64,000 nt of DNA from Luteibacter jiangsuensis (GTDB lineage Bacteria > Pseudomonadota > Gammaproteobacteria > Xanthomonadales > Rhodanobacteraceae). The notes beneath the pieces were generated by a model. It was not told where the DNA came from and made no database searches. It saw nothing but the letters and a program-made list of their open reading frames with translations. The stretch is from positions 1 through 64,000 of the forward strand of contig NZ_JAUSSK010000004.1 in assembly GCF_030812295.1 (NCBI RefSeq). Reading direction: 5' to 3'. Positions 8,210-17,213 of the stretch are shown here, piece after piece. A program made the translations under genes and the position numbers. Each line of letters begins with the position of its first letter. Positions within the stretch are counted from its first letter, which is position 1.

Positions 8210-10537
8210 TCAATCATTCGCTGTCACCAGATCAATCCGCAGGAGCCCGATACCTAGCCGCCTGATATCGGCTGAAACTCCCAGCTCTGCCGGCGTCGCC
8301 GCATTGGGTATCTCGATCCGAAAACGCCTGGAGGGAGAACCTGGTGGCAAGGGCAGGCGCATCTGAGTCGCCGAGACGGCGGATACTATTTCCGTGGCAT
8401 CCCATTTCTTCGCATCATCGATCGCATAAACGTGAACGTGTACAGGACGCGCGGAACTGGCTCCGAAAGCGCCGAACGATAGGACTGCACTGCAAGACGC
8501 AGACACACAACGAGCGGGAACCGGCAACTCTATGATCGCAGAAGGTTTCGACCACACGAGCCCGTTCTCGCGCGGATACCAACCGTCTTCCAGCAGAAAA
8601 TCTTGGATCGCGGCACCGGGAGCGCTCTCTGGTGCGATAACGATCGGATAAGTGACATCCGCGAAAAATTCGGAAAGAAGCCTCGTCCTTTCCGCTGCGG
8701 ATCTATGGGCGTCGCCAAGGGTTACAACCGCGAACCAAGGCGTCTCCATCAGCTTGAGGTACGGCCTCTCGTTCAGCGATTGAATCGTGCGAGCGTAATA
8801 CCGGCGAAAAGCACCCACGCAATCACCGTCCACCTCGGTGCTACTGAAAGCGGGCGATACGCGCGGACTCATGCCTGCTGGATTACAAGGCCATATCTGA
8901 GCGGAATAAAAGAGGTCGAAATAAGGGATGATCACACTATCCCCGGTCCCGTCCAGCAAGAATCGAATTATGCCGAGATCCTGGCCGGGCTGTGCCGGAT
9001 CACGGAGTCGCACCATATCGGGCGGCCACTGGCTATATGCAACCGCGTAGTTCTTATCCCCGCCGGCGTTGAACGCCAGAAGATTCAACCTGGCCGCTAT
9101 ATATGCACCGAGAAAATCGTTTCCAAACGGGGAGAATGCTACGACTGGACCTCTTACGCCGTGACGCATAGGACCGATGACATTACTTTCGATATCCGCC
9201 ATCAGTCGCCTGTGGAGAGATGACTGACGATAGGCGTCAACAGGATGCGGAGCCAGCAGCAATATGATCGCCACGAAGAAGCCCACCGAGACACGCTGTG
9301 CCCTATCTCGCGGGAGAGCCAGAATGAAGAGCACCCAACAGGCGAACAGGCATAGGGCGATCCACCGATAGGATGCGCGCATCAGCTTGAAACCGGGAAG
9401 CTTCCTGGATATCCATTGCGAGCCAGTACTTGTTGAGCCGGCATCCGATGGCATCAACAGGGGGTCTGAGGTTGCCACAAGTGTAGGGGTTCCATCGGGC
9501 ATGGGTGGGCGGGTCGCGTCGATCTTCAACGTGGGCCCAAGCGACATGTAGAAGCCGAACAACGCGACCACAGCCATGCTCAGGGCAAATCGATTCTTCC
9601 GCGATCGCCAAGCACCGTACATACCTCCAATAAGGAGTGGTAGACAAAAGGTCGTCCCCCATACGGATCCGTCACCGTAATACCATGCATCCGAACGTGC
9701 CTTCGCAAGTCCAAGCAGGTCCCAAAGCCAATGAACGCCGGCTGTAGGTACCGCGATGAAGGAAAGATCCAACCCCCATGCACGGAAGAAATCTATTGGC
9801 GCCTTGTCATAGCTGGTGTAGTGCGAGTACTGGCGATACAAGATATATGCAACCGCCATACTCACCACCTGAACCGGGATAACCACTGTAATAACGCGGC
9901 GACGTTCGCGATATCCAGTCATGCAGACACAAATGCACACGAGCAAAGACCCCGTGGCGAACATCATGAATGAATATCCATCCATGAACACAGCAACGAT
10001 TGCAACCACGATGCTTCCGAAGATTGCTGTCGCACGAGTATGGTCCAGCAGCACGAGTAGTGGCAGGAAGTAGGTAGGCAAAAGAGCAATACCGAGGCTG
10101 AGCATGCCAAATCCCGCATGCCCCCACACAATGGGCGTCGACATCCATGCCGTAGCCGCGAGGACGGCAACATGGCGCGCGGCACCTATCCGGCGCGCAA
10201 ACAGGATGGCCCCCACGAATGCGGCTGTGAGCCACAGCGCGACCATGGTTGTGTATGCGTCAGGCACATCGAGGCCGACGCGAATCAACCAACTTTCTAC
10301 CAACCCACCTGAGAGGCCGAATGCCATCGCTGACGTGCCCGGATAGCCAAAGTTCACTGCGTGAATGGCGAAGGGGGAAGCATTTGCAAACGATTGGGAA
10401 AAGCTCGAAGTCCACAGTGCCAACCCTAACGCTGGCGTCGTCACCCCTGGAATCGCACCATTGACGATCAGGACGTAGAAGAGCGCAACTAAGCCCCCCG
10501 CCACGTCGAATGTCGAACGAATCCAGTGACGGTTCAA
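8210..10537 (-). CDS. Large polytopic membrane protein, GT-C-like, with C-terminal soluble domain
   Basis: 775 residues, no certain family name. The first 440 residues hold about ten hydrophobic segments, as in GT-C polyprenyl-phosphate-sugar-dependent transferases of the inner membrane. The rest is soluble and probably periplasmic. The last 120 residues (from about DGWYPRENGLVWS to RRLGIGLLRIDL) resemble the C-terminus of the protein at 21328-23352 (AGWNTREAWGVWS ... VLGIGLKSFRL), suggesting a shared beta-sandwich. The gene is last in a minus-strand operon with a flippase-like protein, a methyltransferase and a GT2. GC content is visibly lower than in the housekeeping genes. Proposed role: final periplasmic sugar transfer. 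Confidence 0.75.
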   Translation of the reverse strand: MNRHWIRSTFDVAGGLVALFYVLIVNGAIPGVTTPALGLALWTSSFSQSFANASPFAIHAVNFGYPGTSAMAFGLSGGLVESWLIRVGLDVPDAYTTMVALWLTAAFVGAILFARRIGAARHVAVLAATAWMSTPIVWGHAGFGMLSLGIALLPTYFLPLLVLLDHTRATAIFGSIVVAIVAVFMDGYSFMMFATGSLLVCICVCMTGYRERRRVITVVIPVQVVSMAVAYILYRQYSHYTSYDKAPIDFFRAWGLDLSFIAVPTAGVHWLWDLLGLAKARSDAWYYGDGSVWGTTFCLPLLIGGMYGAWRSRKNRFALSMAVVALFGFYMSLGPTLKIDATRPPMPDGTPTLVATSDPLLMPSDAGSTSTGSQWISRKLPGFKLMRASYRWIALCLFACWVLFILALPRDRAQRVSVGFFVAIILLLAPHPVDAYRQSSLHRRLMADIESNVIGPMRHGVRGPVVAFSPFGNDFLGAYIAARLNLLAFNAGGDKNYAVAYSQWPPDMVRLRDPAQPGQDLGIIRFLLDGTGDSVIIPYFDLFYSAQIWPCNPAGMSPRVSPAFSSTEVDGDCVGAFRRYYARTIQSLNERPYLKLMETPWFAVVTLGDAHRSAAERTRLLSEFFADVTYPIVIAPESAPGAAIQDFLLEDGWYPRENGLVWSKPSAIIELPVPARCVSASCSAVLSFGAFGASSARPVHVHVYAIDDAKKWDATEIVSAVSATQMRLPLPPGSPSRRFRIEIPNAATPAELGVSADIRRLGIGLLRIDLVTAND

Positions 10538-10541
10538 ATTT

Positions 10542-11420
10542 TCACCCTCTTGCGGTCCAACGCCGCAATGCCAATGCCCCTACATAACTTGTCAAGTCGG
10601 CGAGCACAGCGATCATACGTGTGAGCAGGACGGAAAAGATCAGCACTTCTCCATCCAGACGGCCCTTTAGCAGGTAGAGCAAGACAAGCTCACGGACGCC
10701 TAACCCGGCTGGCGCCCCCGGGGTGAGTAGACCGATTAGCCAGGCAGCGATATATGCACCGCAGATCGCAATCCAGTCGGTGTTAGCGACAGACTGCCAG
10801 TTGTGTGTCGCGGACACGGCCAAGAAAGTCATCCCCGATAACAACAGGTAGGCCAGATAAAGTACGAATGCGGTTGCAATCGCTGAGCCCATGAAGTGCT
10901 TGATGAGATAGGCTGCCACGGCAACAAGCGAAGCAACAGATGAAAGACATACCAGCTCGGATATCCGGGGCAGCATCAACGGAATGGAAATGAGGGATAA
11001 AAGTCCGCCCGAAAAGGTCACAAATGCCAGCTCAAGTAGCGAGGCTTTAGCCAGCGCACGCGCCGGCAGACCTGCAGCCATACCCACCGCTTGCCGTCCT
11101 GCATAATGGAAGATGTTACCCGGCACATAGCGCGCCAGCTGCGTCATCCCGTACGTCGACAGTGCCCATTCCGCCGAAACGACCGCACCCAGCCCCTGAA
11201 GGCATGCTCGCCATGCCGTGGCCAGGCAGAGATTCATGACGCAGCCCGTGAGGACCAACCCGGCTAGTACCACCCATTCGACCCAGGTGAATAAATCGAC
11301 GTTAATGCCTGCACCGTACACACGCAGCTGTCTAAAGACAAAATAAACTCCACTGAGGGCCAACCCCGCGCCCGCCAAGTGCGCGGCGAGCTTCCATCGG
11401 CTCATTCTTGGCACTCCCAT
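10542..11420 (-). CDS. Flippase-like integral membrane protein (LPG_synthase_TM / UPF0104 type)
   Basis: A 292-residue polytopic protein of the family named after the membrane half of lysylphosphatidylglycerol synthase (AglD/UPF0104 group). Visible features are the hydrophobic start KLAAHLAGAGLALSGVYFVF, the family signature YVPGNIFHYAGRQ, and TPGAPAGLGVRELVLLYLL near the end. Only the membrane part is present, without an aminoacyl-transferase domain. In polysaccharide loci such proteins are candidate polyprenyl-phosphate-sugar flippases, which is inference. The ATG at 11420 overlaps the methyltransferase TAA by one base (TAATG); a TTG at 11438 is less likely. A second copy lies at 18951-20006. 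Confidence 0.85.
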   Translation of the reverse strand: MGVPRMSRWKLAAHLAGAGLALSGVYFVFRQLRVYGAGINVDLFTWVEWVVLAGLVLTGCVMNLCLATAWRACLQGLGAVVSAEWALSTYGMTQLARYVPGNIFHYAGRQAVGMAAGLPARALAKASLLELAFVTFSGGLLSLISIPLMLPRISELVCLSSVASLVAVAAYLIKHFMGSAIATAFVLYLAYLLLSGMTFLAVSATHNWQSVANTDWIAICGAYIAAWLIGLLTPGAPAGLGVRELVLLYLLKGRLDGEVLIFSVLLTRMIAVLADLTSYVGALALRRWTARG

Positions 11421-12073
11421 TAGCCGCGTCGTCGACAAAGCAGCATTGTCCAGGGCAGCGGCTGCCGGACCTCAATGATCTCGAACACCTGGGATACGAA
11501 ATCCTGAAATGATCGCGACGACCAATGTTGGATGTGCCCAGGCGTATTGCCAAGTTGATGCAGATATTTCCCACGGACAACATTCAGTGCCCGCCACAGG
11601 GGTTCGCGGGGAACACTCAGAATGACAAAGTCGCCAGCGATTCGATGGAGGGCCTCAAGGCCCCGTAGGGGATCGTCTATGTGCTCAAGCACTTCGCAGC
11701 AAACGACGAGTTCCTTCGGATCGGATTGGCGCTCTAGATCGTATATGTTGCATTGCTCGAAAGATTCCTCCGGAACTCCAGCAAGGGCTGTATTCTCTCG
11801 AGCTAACTCGACGACCTGTTGCGAGATATCGCAACCGGAAGCGCGAATTCCTTTCGTCCTCCATTTGAGAATCCAATACCCTTCTCCACATCCGACTTCA
11901 TAGATCGCTTCCGGGTTTGCGATGTCCACGAGTTCGGAAATTGCGCTATCGAACCCCTTCATCATCCACTTGACGATGGGATTGCCCGACCCATACTTGT
12001 CAAATGTATTTCCGACCACTAGACCGTAATCGTCTGTTGCGCCACCTGAAACTTTCAGTTTCCTCTCGCTCAT
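11420..12073 (-). CDS. Class I SAM-dependent methyltransferase
   Basis: A 217-residue Rossmann-fold methyltransferase. Motif I is YEVGCGEGYWIL, the acidic ribose-binding residue is in GCDIS, and motif IV/V is VVCCEVLEHIDDPL, all typical of Methyltransf_11/25 enzymes. The substrate is unknown; a sugar or lipid-linked sugar is likely from its place between a GT2 polyprenyl-phosphate glycosyltransferase and a flippase-like protein. It is separated from the upstream GT2 gene by 32 bases and overlaps the next gene by one base. GC content is low for this genome. Confidence 0.88.
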   Translation of the reverse strand: MSERKLKVSGGATDDYGLVVGNTFDKYGSGNPIVKWMMKGFDSAISELVDIANPEAIYEVGCGEGYWILKWRTKGIRASGCDISQQVVELARENTALAGVPEESFEQCNIYDLERQSDPKELVVCCEVLEHIDDPLRGLEALHRIAGDFVILSVPREPLWRALNVVRGKYLHQLGNTPGHIQHWSSRSFQDFVSQVFEIIEVRQPLPWTMLLCRRRG

Positions 12074-12105
12074 CCGGCTATTGCTCCAATGCCATGTGCG
12101 CCATC

Positions 12106-13068
12106 TCAGGCGTCGTCTTCTAGCGAGGACGTACGATCACGCGCAAGCGCTGCCTTGTAGCGTATGTCCTCCAGCAACTTGCGGTTCGCGGAAAGAAGAT
12201 CGGCAACGAATGCAATGAGTATTGTCTGGAAGCCTATGCCTAAAAGGATGGCTGCGAGTATGAGGGATTGAACATGCCCTTCTCCCTCCCCGGAGGCGTA
12301 TTTGTATAGAAAGCGCACACCGGGAATCAGCCCAGCCACGAAGAATGTCAGACCGATATATCCGAAAAACCGAAAGGGTCGGTATATTGCAAAGATCCGG
12401 ATAATGGTCACAGTACTGCGCCGTACATACGACGACAGGCTGCGCACGAGGCGCGATGTCCTGAGTTCGGCATTTACGTGAATGGGGACGGACATCATGG
12501 ACATACCCTTCTGTCCTGCCTGAATGATCGTTTCCAAGGTATAGGTATACTCTCCGAACACGACCAGACGTTGGGCTACGGACCTCGTCATGGCACGGAA
12601 ACCGCTTGGTGCGTCGGGAACATCCGTACCGCTGGCTAATCGCACTACCCAGCTACCTACCCACTGCAATGCCTTCTTCAAAGGCGAAAAATGCTTGATC
12701 GTTGCAATGGGCCTGGCACCGATCACAAACTCCGCATGACCGTCCAGGATTGGTTGCGTGAGGCATGGAATATCTTTGGCGACGTACTGATCATCCGCGT
12801 CGGTGTTGACGATAACGTCCGCACCAAGGGAAAGACAGGCGTCCAGCCCTGACATGAACGCACGCGCTAGTCCCATGTTATGCGTGTGCCGCACGACATG
12901 ATCCACTCCGTGGTCTAAAGCGACCTGCGCGGTGTCGTCGGTGCTTCCGTCATCGATGACCAGCCACTCGACCGAGTCGAACCCCTCGACTTGGCGAGGC
13001 AGGTTAGCCAAAGCGACGCCAAGCGTCGCGCTTTCGTTCAGGCAAGGCACCTGAATTATCAACTTCAT
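12106..13068 (-). CDS. GT2 polyprenyl-phosphate glycosyltransferase (DPMS-like)
   Basis: A 320-residue GT-A glycosyltransferase of the dolichol-phosphate mannosyltransferase type. The catalytic domain shows PCLNESATLG, VIDDGSTDDT, and the metal-binding DADDQ in NTDADDQYV. Two C-terminal membrane segments follow (FFGYIGLTFFVAGLI and SLILAAILLGIGFQT), as in GtrB/ArnC-like enzymes that load a sugar onto undecaprenyl phosphate. It is first in the minus-strand operon 13068-8210, with AGGGAGGAAG upstream of the ATG as ribosome site. The flippase-like and GT-C-like proteins downstream complete a Gtr-like set. Confidence 0.9.
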   Translation of the reverse strand: MKLIIQVPCLNESATLGVALANLPRQVEGFDSVEWLVIDDGSTDDTAQVALDHGVDHVVRHTHNMGLARAFMSGLDACLSLGADVIVNTDADDQYVAKDIPCLTQPILDGHAEFVIGARPIATIKHFSPLKKALQWVGSWVVRLASGTDVPDAPSGFRAMTRSVAQRLVVFGEYTYTLETIIQAGQKGMSMMSVPIHVNAELRTSRLVRSLSSYVRRSTVTIIRIFAIYRPFRFFGYIGLTFFVAGLIPGVRFLYKYASGEGEGHVQSLILAAILLGIGFQTILIAFVADLLSANRKLLEDIRYKAALARDRTSSLEDDA

Positions 13069-13126
13069 ATTGTTCTTCCTCCCTAGGTTTTGCGAACACC
13101 CACCCCGGGGGCGCCTAGCACAATTT

Positions 13127-13147
13127 GTGACAATAACGTGACAATAA
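13127..13147. repeat. Tandem direct repeat GTGACAATAA x2, candidate operator
   Basis: GTGACAATAA occurs at 13127-13136 and again at 13138-13147, an 11-base period of one helical turn. It lies in an AT-rich island in the 254-base space between the divergent GT2 operon and etfB, upstream of the GT2 gene on the minus strand. It is either a promoter/operator element or a chance duplication. The remainder of 13069-13322 holds the etfB promoter candidate and nothing else recognised. Confidence 0.45.
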
Positions 13148-13249
13148 TAGACCTAGTCAATGATTGGGATGGGCCAAAAGCGTTCCAGGCCCTTCTTCCG
13201 GTACGGGCCGGTGGTCCGGGCGACGCGGGCGCCCCCCGATGTCCCACGC

Positions 13250-13255
13250 TATAAT
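13250..13255 (+). promoter_or_regulatory. Candidate -10 box of the etfBA promoter
   Basis: A perfect TATAAT lies 67 bases upstream of the etfB ATG. No good -35 hexamer is found at 16-18 bases, where the sequence is GC-rich. The downstream sequence (TATAATCAATGGTCAA) resembles that after the manC -10 box at 24400 (TATAATCGATCGGTTAA), which supports a real signal. Confidence 0.5.
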
Positions 13256-13322
13256 CAATGGTCAACTCCTCCATGCGCCGACGGCTCAACCGGGCCTGAC
13301 GCACGAGCTAAAGGGTATGCGA

Positions 13323-14069
13323 ATGAAAGTCTTGGTCGGTTATAAGCGCGTCGTGGACTACAACGTCCGCATCCAGGTCAAACCTGATGGCACGGGTGTG
13401 GTCACGGACGGCGTGAAGCTCTCAGCCAACCCCTTTGATGACATCGCCCTCGAAGAAGCCCTGCGCTTGCGCGAGAAGGGCTTAGCCGAGGAAGTCGTCG
13501 TCGTAGGGATTGGCCCTGCCGACCTGACCGCCCACCTGCGCAATGGCTTGGCCATGGGCGCCAATCGGGCGATCCATGTCCAAACGGCCGATGCCGTGTC
13601 ACCGTTGACCGCCGCCCGTACTTTTCTGAAGTTGATCGAAAAGGAAGAGCCAGGGCTCGTGATCCTGGGCAAGCAGGCCATCGACGACGACGCCAACCAG
13701 ACCGGCCAGATGCTCGCCGCCTTGTGGGACCGCCCCCAGGCCACCTTCGCCAGCAAGGTTGAGATCACCGACGGCAAGGCTACGGTCACCCGCGAGGTAG
13801 ATGCTGGCCTGGAAACCATCGAGGCAGACCTCCCCGCCGTGATCACCACGGACCTCCGCCTTAACGAGCCGCGCTTCATCAAGCTGCCGGACATCATGAA
13901 GGCCAAATCCAAACCGATTGACGTGATCGAACTGGGATCATTGGGCGTGGACGCGGCAGACCACATTAAAACCACTCACTACTCCGCCCCGCCCAAGCGC
14001 AGTAAGGGCGTGATGGTCAAGGACGCCGCCGAGCTTGTCGCGGCCCTCAAGCAGAAGGGCCTGCTGTAA
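13323..14069 (+). CDS. etfB: Electron transfer flavoprotein beta subunit
   Basis: Small subunit of the soluble ETF heterodimer, which collects electrons from acyl-CoA and other flavin dehydrogenases and gives them to ETF-QO. The sequence shows MKVLVGYKRVVDYN, NPFDDIALEEALRLRE and the signature GKQAIDDDANQTGQMLA; its length of 248 residues matches the family. The ATG at 13323 is preferred over one six bases earlier because it gives the conserved N-terminus and lies seven bases after AAGGG. etfA follows after 22 bases. etfA is a known conserved border of the xanthomonad lps locus. Confidence 0.97.
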   Translation: MKVLVGYKRVVDYNVRIQVKPDGTGVVTDGVKLSANPFDDIALEEALRLREKGLAEEVVVVGIGPADLTAHLRNGLAMGANRAIHVQTADAVSPLTAARTFLKLIEKEEPGLVILGKQAIDDDANQTGQMLAALWDRPQATFASKVEITDGKATVTREVDAGLETIEADLPAVITTDLRLNEPRFIKLPDIMKAKSKPIDVIELGSLGVDAADHIKTTHYSAPPKRSKGVMVKDAAELVAALKQKGLL

Positions 14070-14091
14070 GGCAGCCGACCGGAGAATCGAC

Positions 14092-15033
14092 ATGACCAAG
14101 ATCCTCGTTATTGCTGAACACCTCGACGGCAAGCTCAACGGCGCCACGGCACGCGCCGTCAGCGCCGCATCCGCCGTGAAGCCGGACGCTATCGACATCC
14201 TCGTGCTTTCCGATGCCCCGGACGCCGTGGCCGCCGAAGCCGCCAGGATTGACGGCGTCAGCAAAGTACTGACGGTAGCCCGGTCCGAAAATGCCCACGC
14301 GCTCGCGGCGATTCTCGCCCCGCAGATCGCCAAGGCGGCAGTTGGCTACAGCCATGTCTTCGCCCCCTCGACCACGTTCGGCAAGGACCTCGCCCCGCGC
14401 GTGGCCGCCCTGCTTGGCGTGTCGCAGGTCAGCGACGTCATGAGCGTGGAGGCACCACACAGCTTCAAGCGCCCGATCTACGCAGGCAATGCCATCGTGA
14501 CCGTGGAAGTGGATGCGGGCTCTACCGTTGTCGCGACGATCCGCACCGCCTCGTGGCCGGCCGCAGCGTCGAACGGCTCCGCGCCGGTTGAAGTCCTGGG
14601 CATCGACGCTACCCTGCCCTCGCACACCCGCTTCGTCGGATTGCAGCAGGGCAAGAGTGACCGCCCCGACCTGCAGGGCGCGCCGAAGGTCGTTTCCGGC
14701 GGCCGAGGCGTTGGCTCGAAGGAGAACTTCGAGATCATCTACAAGTTCGCCGACAAAATTGGCGCGGCCGTGGGCGCTTCACGTGCCGCGGTAGACGCCG
14801 GCTATGTGCCTAACGAGATGCAGGTCGGGCAGACCGGCAAGATCATCGCGCCGGAACTCTACATCGCCGTGGGCATCTCGGGAGCCATCCAGCACCTGAC
14901 CGGCATCAAGGACGCAGGCACCATCGTCGCCATCAATAAGGACGGGGAGGCACCGATCTTCGAGATCGCGGACATCGGACTGGTGGGGGACTTGTTTAAG
15001 ATCCTTCCCGACTTGGAAGCTGCCTTGGGGTGA
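14092..15033 (+). CDS. etfA: Electron transfer flavoprotein alpha subunit
   Basis: FAD-binding large subunit of ETF, 313 residues. The N-terminus [13 protein letters not shown] and the C-terminal FAD domain are clear: [14 protein letters not shown], then [40 protein letters not shown] and [17 protein letters not shown]. The start has GGAGAATC ahead of it. The gene is in an operon with etfB; downstream, a 138-base spacer separates it from the CDP-sugar operon on the same strand. The etfA-metB interval is the variable lps locus in Xanthomonas. Confidence 0.97.
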   Translation: MTKILVIAEHLDGKLNGATARAVSAASAVKPDAIDILVLSDAPDAVAAEAARIDGVSKVLTVARSENAHALAAILAPQIAKAAVGYSHVFAPSTTFGKDLAPRVAALLGVSQVSDVMSVEAPHSFKRPIYAGNAIVTVEVDAGSTVVATIRTASWPAAASNGSAPVEVLGIDATLPSHTRFVGLQQGKSDRPDLQGAPKVVSGGRGVGSKENFEIIYKFADKIGAAVGASRAAVDAGYVPNEMQVGQTGKIIAPELYIAVGISGAIQHLTGIKDAGTIVAINKDGEAPIFEIADIGLVGDLFKILPDLEAALG

Positions 15034-15128
15034 TGTTGGTGGGGCGTATGCCCTGGCAGGGGAACTCGGACGCCGGGAGACCCCGGCTAGGTAAAGGCAA
15101 GACGCTAATCACGCCTCGGGACGAGACC

Positions 15129-15156
15129 GTCGTGCCAGGGGCACGACTGGCACGAC
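15129..15156. repeat. Short palindrome with an extra half-copy
   Basis: GTCGTGCC, then AGG, then GGCACGAC (15129-15147) form an eight-pair hairpin, followed at once by another GGCACGAC at 15149-15156. A six-pair GCCGGG/CCCGGC stem also lies at 15072-15087. These sit between etfA and rfbG. There is no U tract, so a factor-independent terminator is doubtful; an operator or attenuating structure is possible. Confidence 0.35.
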
Positions 15157-15171
15157 AGGGATACTCACGAC

Positions 15172-16275
15172 ATGCAACACGAAGAACTTCTCGCCTTCGA
15201 GGCTACGCTCAGTGGCAAACGTGTCTTCCTTACGGGGCACACGGGCTTCACTGGTAGCTGGGCGTCCGCATGGCTACTGGGAATCGGCGCCGAAGTGTGC
15301 GGTTTTTCTCTTGCACCGGAGACATCGCCGAGCTTGTGGACCGAGCTGGCGCTTGATGGACGCATGCGCTCGGTCATCGGGGATATCTGCGATCGTGACG
15401 CACTTGGCGATGCCATCAGAACATTCGCCCCCCAGGTCATTCTCCATCTGGCAGCGCAACCGCTCGTACGGCGTAGCTATCGCCAGCCGTTCGAGACGTT
15501 CAACTCCAATGTCATGGGCACGCTGAATGTCCTTGAAGCAGCCCGCCATGTAGCCGGCATTGAAGCCATCGTCTGCGTCACTACGGACAAGGTGTACGAG
15601 AACAAGGAATGGCCATGGCCGTATCGCGAAAATGATTCGCTAGGCGGGAAGGATCCTTACAGTGCCTCCAAGTCCGCCGCCGAAATGGTTATCCAAAGCT
15701 ATCAGTACGCCTACCAGACCGTCGATGGTCGCGCCCTTCCGATCGCGACGGCGCGCGGCGGCAACATCATAGGTGGTGGCGATTGGTCGGAGGATAGACT
15801 GGTACCCGATTTTGTCCGCGCCGTCACGCGTAAATCGGCGCTTACGCTACGCTACCCGGACGCCACGCGCCCCTGGCAACACGTACTGGCCCTTGTGCAG
15901 GGCTACCTGATGCTGGCTGCAAAACTCATTTCGGATCCCGCCATCGCCGCACGAAGCTGGAACATGGGACCGGCTGACGGACGTGCCCTTTCGGTGCGAA
16001 CAGTGCTCGAGAGCCTCTCGGCCACCTGGACTCGGCCCAACCTCGAATATCTCGACAATCCCGCAAAGGAAGCCCAGTTGCTTGCCCTGGACAGCACACT
16101 GGCCCGCGACGTGCTTCGTTGGTATCCGGCGTGGGACGTCGAAGAAACGATCGCGCGAACTGCCACTTGGTACCGCGATTTCTATGCTGACCACCATGGC
16201 GCAGCCGAAATCACCCTGACCCAGATCGCGGCGTGGCGTCACCTCCTGCTCGAACGCGAAAAAAACGCGACATGA
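15172..16275 (+). CDS. rfbG: CDP-glucose 4,6-dehydratase
   Basis: Extended SDR enzyme of 367 residues that converts CDP-D-glucose to CDP-4-keto-6-deoxy-D-glucose. The NAD-binding motif is TGHTGFTGSW, the catalytic Tyr/Lys are in DPYSASKSAAE, and the family fingerprints CVTTDKVYENKEW and RGGNIIGGGDWSEDRLVPD are present. It opens the plus-strand deoxysugar operon, which also contains rfbF, the enzyme that makes its substrate. No rfbH (the C-3 dehydrase needed for 3,6-dideoxyhexoses) is in the window, so the product is probably a 6-deoxyhexose. The 3' end overlaps the next gene by four bases. Confidence 0.95.
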   Translation: MQHEELLAFEATLSGKRVFLTGHTGFTGSWASAWLLGIGAEVCGFSLAPETSPSLWTELALDGRMRSVIGDICDRDALGDAIRTFAPQVILHLAAQPLVRRSYRQPFETFNSNVMGTLNVLEAARHVAGIEAIVCVTTDKVYENKEWPWPYRENDSLGGKDPYSASKSAAEMVIQSYQYAYQTVDGRALPIATARGGNIIGGGDWSEDRLVPDFVRAVTRKSALTLRYPDATRPWQHVLALVQGYLMLAAKLISDPAIAARSWNMGPADGRALSVRTVLESLSATWTRPNLEYLDNPAKEAQLLALDSTLARDVLRWYPAWDVEETIARTATWYRDFYADHHGAAEITLTQIAAWRHLLLEREKNAT

Positions 16276-17213
16276 CGCGCGTATTATTGACGGGCGGGAC
16301 CGGATTTATCGGCGCACGTCTCCTTACCCATCTCCATGCCGCCGGCATCGACGTCATCTCGGTGGGTCGCTCCGCACTGCCAGAACGCCTCCAGTCCATT
16401 ATCGATCACCGCGTCGTCCCGCGGCTGGACGCGGAACGGTTGCACCAGGTGGCCAGCGGCGGTCAGGTCGACGCGGTGATACACCTGGCCGCAGCCGGGA
16501 TCAATCCGGGCGACCGCAACCATACAAACCTCCGTCGTATTAATGGACATCTGCCCGCTGAATGTGTCGATGTCGCGCAAGCGGTGGGCGCACGCGGCTT
16601 TCTGATGGCCGGTTCAAGTTCGGAGTACGCTCGTTTCGACGGAGATCGAATTAGGGAGGATGCCCCTCTCGAAACCATGAAACTCTACGGTGCCACCAAG
16701 GCCGCGGGATCGATCATGGCGATCGCAACGGGCGCCGCTCTCCGCTTGCCTTGCGCCAACCTTCGACTTTTCAATGTATTCGGGCCCGGTGAGGCACCGC
16801 ACCGACTGTGTCCCGCATTACGTGCGGCGCTACAGGAAGGGCGGGAAGTTCCACTTTCCCAAGGACTTCAGGTCCGCGATTTCATCCATGTGGATGACGC
16901 CTGCCGCGCCATTCTCGCCGCTCTTTCGACGACCCTTGCGGGAAGCCTCCCGACCGGTCATTACAATGTTTGTACCGGCCAACCGACAAGCGTCCGATCA
17001 TTCGCGCTCGACGTCGCGGCGGCTATGAACGCCGATGCCTCGCTGCTGCGTTTCGGTGCACTGCCGTTGCGCCCCGACGACCAGCCTCGGGTTGTGGGCA
17101 ACCCTTCGTTGTTTGAGGCCATGACCGGTTGGCGGCCCCTACATACCGTCACTACCGGCATCGCGCACACCCTTTCCGAATTGTCCCGAGCCGAGCGCGC
17201 TGGAACGCCATGA
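16272..17213 (+). CDS. SDR-family nucleotide-sugar reductase/epimerase (CDP-sugar branch)
   Basis: A 313-residue extended SDR protein with LLTGGTGFIGARL at the N-terminus, HLAAAGINPGD, a Ser cluster in MAGSSSEYAR and the catalytic pair in KLYGATKAAG. ATGA overlaps join it to rfbG before it and the GT2 gene after it, so it most likely acts on the RfbG product, reducing the 4-keto group to give a CDP-6-deoxyhexose. By position it corresponds to the abequose/tyvelose-type synthases, but without rfbH the 3-deoxy step is missing. The stereochemistry cannot be predicted. Confidence 0.85.
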   Translation: MTRVLLTGGTGFIGARLLTHLHAAGIDVISVGRSALPERLQSIIDHRVVPRLDAERLHQVASGGQVDAVIHLAAAGINPGDRNHTNLRRINGHLPAECVDVAQAVGARGFLMAGSSSEYARFDGDRIREDAPLETMKLYGATKAAGSIMAIATGAALRLPCANLRLFNVFGPGEAPHRLCPALRAALQEGREVPLSQGLQVRDFIHVDDACRAILAALSTTLAGSLPTGHYNVCTGQPTSVRSFALDVAAAMNADASLLRFGALPLRPDDQPRVVGNPSLFEAMTGWRPLHTVTTGIAHTLSELSRAERAGTP

